The position numbers and the translations under genes were made by a program. From positions 1-50,941 of the IMG/VR virus record IMGVR_UViG_3300009705_000022: DNA of 50,941 nucleotides. One strand, written 5' to 3'. Under the pieces are notes generated by a model, which was given only the letters and a program-made list of their open reading frames with translations, was not told where the DNA came from and searched no databases. Below are positions 48,197 to 50,941 of this stretch, in pieces; the stretch's first letter is position 1; every line of letters starts with the position of its first letter. The DNA is from a virus.

Positions 48197-49262
48197 AAGA
48201 CAAAAAGAGTTTGCTGATATATGGCTAAGCCATGGTAAGTTTGGGATCCTAAACTTGTGTCCTAGGTTTGGTAAGATTAGAACGACCATCAACATCCTTG
48301 ACCAGATGAACGACAATTGTACTATGTTGATTGCATATCCTGATAACAAGATTAAGCAGTCCTGGATAGATGAGTTTGACTTAATGGGTTATATAAATGA
48401 GAACATAACATATACAACTCATAGATCTATAGAGAAGAACTTAGGTGAGTATGATATAATTATAATTGATGAGATACATTTACTATCAGAAGCACAAACT
48501 AACACTTGTAAAGAGTTGATCGAACAAAATGATTATGTACTAGGTCTTACAGGAACATTATCTAAATGGAGTAAAAAAGAATTACTCTATGCATTAGATC
48601 TTTCTGTAATAGCAGAGTATCCTATTCATAAAGCTATTGAAGAAGGAGTTATAGCAGACTACCAGATAACTGTTGTGCAGGTACCACTAGACAATACTGT
48701 TATACAGGAATACACTAAGAAGAACATCAAGAAGACAGAACTTCAGCAGTATAAGTATATCTCTGGAACTATTAGAAAGATGATGTATTCAGGAGGTAAT
48801 AGTATGTTTGCAAGACTTGCACGTATGAGGATTATACAGAATAGTTTATCAAAGCAAAAAATGACAAAGTCTATACTAAACAAGTACAAAGATGAACGCA
48901 TCCTAGTATTTTGTGGTATAACTAAAATAGCAGACGCACTGGGTATACCTTCCCATCACAGTAAGTCTAAAGATAAAGAAGCATTCGTAAAGTTTGCTGA
49001 AGGGGAAGGTAATCACATGGCTGTAGTTAAGATCGGTAACACCGGTGTGACCTATAAGCCATTAAACAAGGTAATCATAAATTACTTTGATAGTAACGCA
49101 GAGAACTTAGCTCAAAAGATTAACAGATGTATGGCCATGGAGTATGATACTCCGGATAAGAAATCCGAAATATATATCATATCATCTAATGAATCCGTAG
49201 AGTTAAAATGGCTAGAAAAAGCACTAGAGTTCTTTGACAAAAGTAAGGTCAAATACGTATAA
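48180..49262 (+). CDS. SF2 helicase, SNF2/DEAD-like (360 aa)
   Basis: Motif I is degenerate: LCPRFGKIRT (27-34) has Gly-Lys-Ile instead of GK[ST]. Motif II is IIIIDEIH (D97, E98, H100), motif III LGLTGT (about 124-129), and the C-terminal domain has ILVFCGI and QKINRCMAMEY, matching motifs IV and VI. Overall length is that of a minimal two-RecA helicase. It overlaps the preceding gene by 17 bp. crAss-like phages carry a SNF2-type helicase in this module. It probably remodels replication forks or recombination intermediates. Confidence 0.7.
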   Translation: MTIRDKRQKEFADIWLSHGKFGILNLCPRFGKIRTTINILDQMNDNCTMLIAYPDNKIKQSWIDEFDLMGYINENITYTTHRSIEKNLGEYDIIIIDEIHLLSEAQTNTCKELIEQNDYVLGLTGTLSKWSKKELLYALDLSVIAEYPIHKAIEEGVIADYQITVVQVPLDNTVIQEYTKKNIKKTELQQYKYISGTIRKMMYSGGNSMFARLARMRIIQNSLSKQKMTKSILNKYKDERILVFCGITKIADALGIPSHHSKSKDKEAFVKFAEGEGNHMAVVKIGNTGVTYKPLNKVIINYFDSNAENLAQKINRCMAMEYDTPDKKSEIYIISSNESVELKWLEKALEFFDKSKVKYV

Positions 49263-49268
49263 ATTTTG

Positions 49269-49276
49269 TATATTTG
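49269..49276 (+). promoter_or_regulatory. -7 element TATATTTG upstream of the Sak4-like gene
   Basis: TATATTTG is an exact TAnnTTTG match, 34 bp before the ATG at 49310 and followed by repeated TAAA leader. No TTTG lies 19-21 bp upstream (the nearest is 32 bp away), so the -33 box is weak or needs an activator. Confidence 0.45.
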
Positions 49277-49309
49277 TAGACCTAATATTAATAAATAAAT
49301 AAATAAAAA

Positions 49310-49978
49310 ATGAGTTCAAAATTAATTGGAATTGTTGGCGAAACAGGGACAGGTAAGTCAACAGCAGTGAAGCACCTTGACCCTGAAGAGACTTACATTA
49401 TTAACGTTGCAAAGAAAGAGTTACCCTTCAAAGGTTCTCAGAAACTTTACAATGCAGAGAAAAAAAACTACAAAGAGATAGATGATCCAGTTGAGGTCAC
49501 TAGACTCTTAAAGGTTATTTCTGAAAAGGCCCCACACATAAAAACTATTGTTATTGAAGATAGTAATTATCTAATGGGATTTAGAATGGTAGAGAAAGCT
49601 ACCGAAACAGGATTCACAAAGTTTAGTGTAATGGCTAAAGACATGGTTGACATGTTTAGAAAAGCTAGAACACTACGTGATGACTTAGTTATCTTTTACT
49701 TCTCTCACCCTGAGACTATTGAAGACGCAGGTGAAATAATAGGATACAAAATTAAAACAGCTGGTAAACTTATTGACAATCAAGTATTGTTAGAAGGATT
49801 ATTAACTGTGTGTTTGTATACTAATGTAGAAGAAACAAAAGATGGTGTAGAGTATAGCTTCTTAACTAATCGATACAGAAAAAGACCAGCTAAAAGTCCT
49901 GATGGAATGTTTGAAACAACAAAAATACCTAATGACTTAAAGCTAGTAAAAGAAAAAGTAATTGAATATTATAACTAA
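49310..49978 (+). CDS. RecA-like ATPase, Sak4-type recombinase candidate (222 aa)
   Basis: Walker A is GETGTGKS (10-17) near the N-terminus, Walker B TIVIEDSN (D83), and a later strand IFYFSHPE with motif-like polarity; length and layout match single-domain RecA-like ATPases such as Sak4, which help anneal ssDNA and act together with an SSB. The next gene is an SSB-like protein, which supports this. A repeated TAAA leader precedes the ATG. A general AAA ATPase is the alternative. Confidence 0.65.
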   Translation: MSSKLIGIVGETGTGKSTAVKHLDPEETYIINVAKKELPFKGSQKLYNAEKKNYKEIDDPVEVTRLLKVISEKAPHIKTIVIEDSNYLMGFRMVEKATETGFTKFSVMAKDMVDMFRKARTLRDDLVIFYFSHPETIEDAGEIIGYKIKTAGKLIDNQVLLEGLLTVCLYTNVEETKDGVEYSFLTNRYRKRPAKSPDGMFETTKIPNDLKLVKEKVIEYYN

Positions 49979-49993
49979 ATTAAATAAATAAAT

Positions 49994-50872
49994 ATGAGTA
50001 CAATTGGTGGAGTAAAAAGAGAGTCCTTAGGTGGACAAGAAACTAAATTCAGTAAGAAAGTTGGATTGTTTGAAGCTAATGTTATAGCTATCAATCCTAC
50101 TAATGAAGAGTACAAAGATGTACTTGGTATAGAGCTTAGTGAGGAGAGCAAGGCAACTAACTATTTAGGTGAAACTAGAGATGGTAACACTTATCTACGT
50201 GTTGATGTGTGGTTACAAGAAGTTAAAAAGAAAGAGAACTTTAAAGTATCATTCTTTCTAGAAGATAGAGAGCGTGAGAATAGAGATCAAACTAAAAAAC
50301 AATACTTAAATAGTGTAGGTATGACTTCTTGGGCTGATGATGAAAACAATTTGTTTGACTGGTTCAAGGATAATCGTGAGGTTAGAGTAGCATTTATTGG
50401 TGAAGAAGATTTGTATGATTTTATGCGTACATGGTTAGGCCAATTAGATTATAGAAGTGCAGAGACTACACTAACACTAGATTGGACAAAGCTTATGCGT
50501 GGTAATGTAAAAGACCTTAAGGACCAGGTAGATGGTGAATGGTGTAATAGCATTGTAGCACTAGCTACAGTAGTTACTAAAGAACGTGACGGTGAGACAA
50601 AAGAGTACCAGGGAATCTATAATAAAGCATTTCTTTCTGGATACACTATGCGTCAGTTTAGATTAGTAGATTATACTGATAACAAGATAGTTAATTCTCT
50701 TAAGGAACGTAAACCTAGAGACCTAAGACCACATGAAAGATTTGTTGTTAAGGTGTCTGGCGAGTATGGATGTAAAGACTACTACCAACTCAAAGAAATA
50801 GAGGATTACAATCCGGATGATAACTTAGTAGCTTCAGATGATTATATATCTGATGATGGTGCTGACTATTAG
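49994..50872 (+). CDS. Probable single-stranded DNA-binding protein (292 aa)
   Basis: It follows the Sak4-like gene by 15 bp. The body is beta-rich and charged (KVGLFEANVIAINPTNEE, YLRVDVWLQEVKKKENFKV, WCNSIVALATVVTKE). The C-terminus is a highly acidic tail with a terminal aromatic residue (DDYISDDGADY), as in T7 gp2.5 and bacterial SSBs, where it binds partner proteins. The N-terminus begins STIGGVKRESLGG. OB-fold assignment is from pattern only. The stop is TAG followed directly by TAA, then an intrinsic terminator. Confidence 0.65.
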   Translation: MSTIGGVKRESLGGQETKFSKKVGLFEANVIAINPTNEEYKDVLGIELSEESKATNYLGETRDGNTYLRVDVWLQEVKKKENFKVSFFLEDRERENRDQTKKQYLNSVGMTSWADDENNLFDWFKDNREVRVAFIGEEDLYDFMRTWLGQLDYRSAETTLTLDWTKLMRGNVKDLKDQVDGEWCNSIVALATVVTKERDGETKEYQGIYNKAFLSGYTMRQFRLVDYTDNKIVNSLKERKPRDLRPHERFVVKVSGEYGCKDYYQLKEIEDYNPDDNLVASDDYISDDGADY

Positions 50873-50893
50873 TAATTATATAAATTAATAATG

Positions 50894-50923
50894 AAAGCTC
50901 TACAGAAATGTGGGGCTTTTTTT
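50894..50923 (+). terminator. Intrinsic terminator after the SSB-like gene
   Basis: AAAGCTCTACA (50894-50904) pairs with TGTGGGGCTTT (50909-50918 region, two G-T pairs) around a GAAA loop, followed by seven T. It ends the Sak4/SSB transcript. Confidence 0.75.
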
Positions 50924-50934
50924 AACCAATAAAT

Positions 50935-50941
50935 ATGGCAA
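50935..50941 (+). CDS. Start of a further plus-strand gene, cut by window edge
   Basis: An ATG at 50935 follows an AATAAAT leader of the kind seen before other early genes. Only two codons are inside the window, so nothing can be said about its product. Confidence 0.3.

Noticed and set aside
50891-50932. 13-codon frame over the terminator hairpin
   Set aside because: It lies within the terminator stem and U-tract and is too short to support.
1-50941. Alternative genetic code with TAG or TGA recoded
   Set aside because: TGA and TAA end most genes, and TAG ends the 242-aa, 72-aa and SSB-like genes with the next gene or a second stop following closely; no large frame needs read-through.

Overview
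The window is about half of an AT-rich double-stranded DNA phage genome that looks like a crAss-like (Crassvirales-type) short-tailed phage of a Bacteroidetes host. Three things point there. First, the minus-strand block carries a terminase large subunit, an 858-residue portal, an acidic scaffold-like protein, a 521-residue capsid protein, several head-tail proteins and a 2227-residue giant tail protein in an order and with sequence signatures I associate with crAss-like phages. Second, the replication block has a family B DNA polymerase, a DnaB-type helicase, an SF2 helicase, a RecA-like ATPase and an acidic-tailed SSB-like protein. Third, several promoters fit the Bacteroidetes -33 TTTG / -7 TAnnTTTG pattern, and start codons are preceded by A/T-rich leaders such as repeated TAAA instead of Shine-Dalgarno sequences. 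The standard genetic code fits; TAG is used as an ordinary stop in a few genes. I see no integrase, tRNA, CRISPR array or reverse transcriptase. The family assignments are from memory of sequence families, without a database search.

Layout. Positions 1-37669 (minus strand) form the late, virion half. Read in the direction of transcription it runs: winged-helix-like regulator, HU/IHF-like protein, small proteins, TerL, portal, scaffold candidate, major capsid protein, two connector candidates, an abundant-looking structural protein, then an accessory 'display' region (about 14.7-25 kb), then a phosphoesterase, conserved tail/ring proteins, the giant tail protein and a multi-domain peptidase that runs off the left edge. 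Positions 37670-38013 are a divergent intergenic region with unusual C/G-rich runs. Positions 38014-50941 (plus strand) form the early half: a codon-usage outlier gene, a structured 250-bp spacer, about fifteen very small translationally coupled genes, then the replication module.

Most interesting parts. The display region contains a family of paralogous Ig-like modules (signature GPF-x-L-F-S near the N-terminus) in consecutive genes. Thr/Ser-rich linker tracts join them to other domains, including a chymotrypsin-like serine protease with an intact-looking triad, a collar-type fibre with three HxH motifs and a beta-propeller-like protein. One such module seems to have been inserted into the giant tail protein, splitting it into two genes. 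The left-edge protein carries two HExxH zinc-peptidase motifs and an NlpC/P60-like domain. The early region encodes a predicted membrane-anchored AT-hook protein, a C2H2 zinc-finger protein, a secreted 3D-domain protein and a nucleotidyltransferase inside the replication operon.

Working model (inference). Early plus-strand genes remodel the host and replicate the DNA (PolB, helicases, Sak4-like/SSB pair). The divergent minus-strand block makes capsid and tail from several promoters, and hairpins after the capsid gene and the 379-residue gene tune expression. The Thr-linked display genes probably diversify the adhesive or enzymatic surface of the virion.
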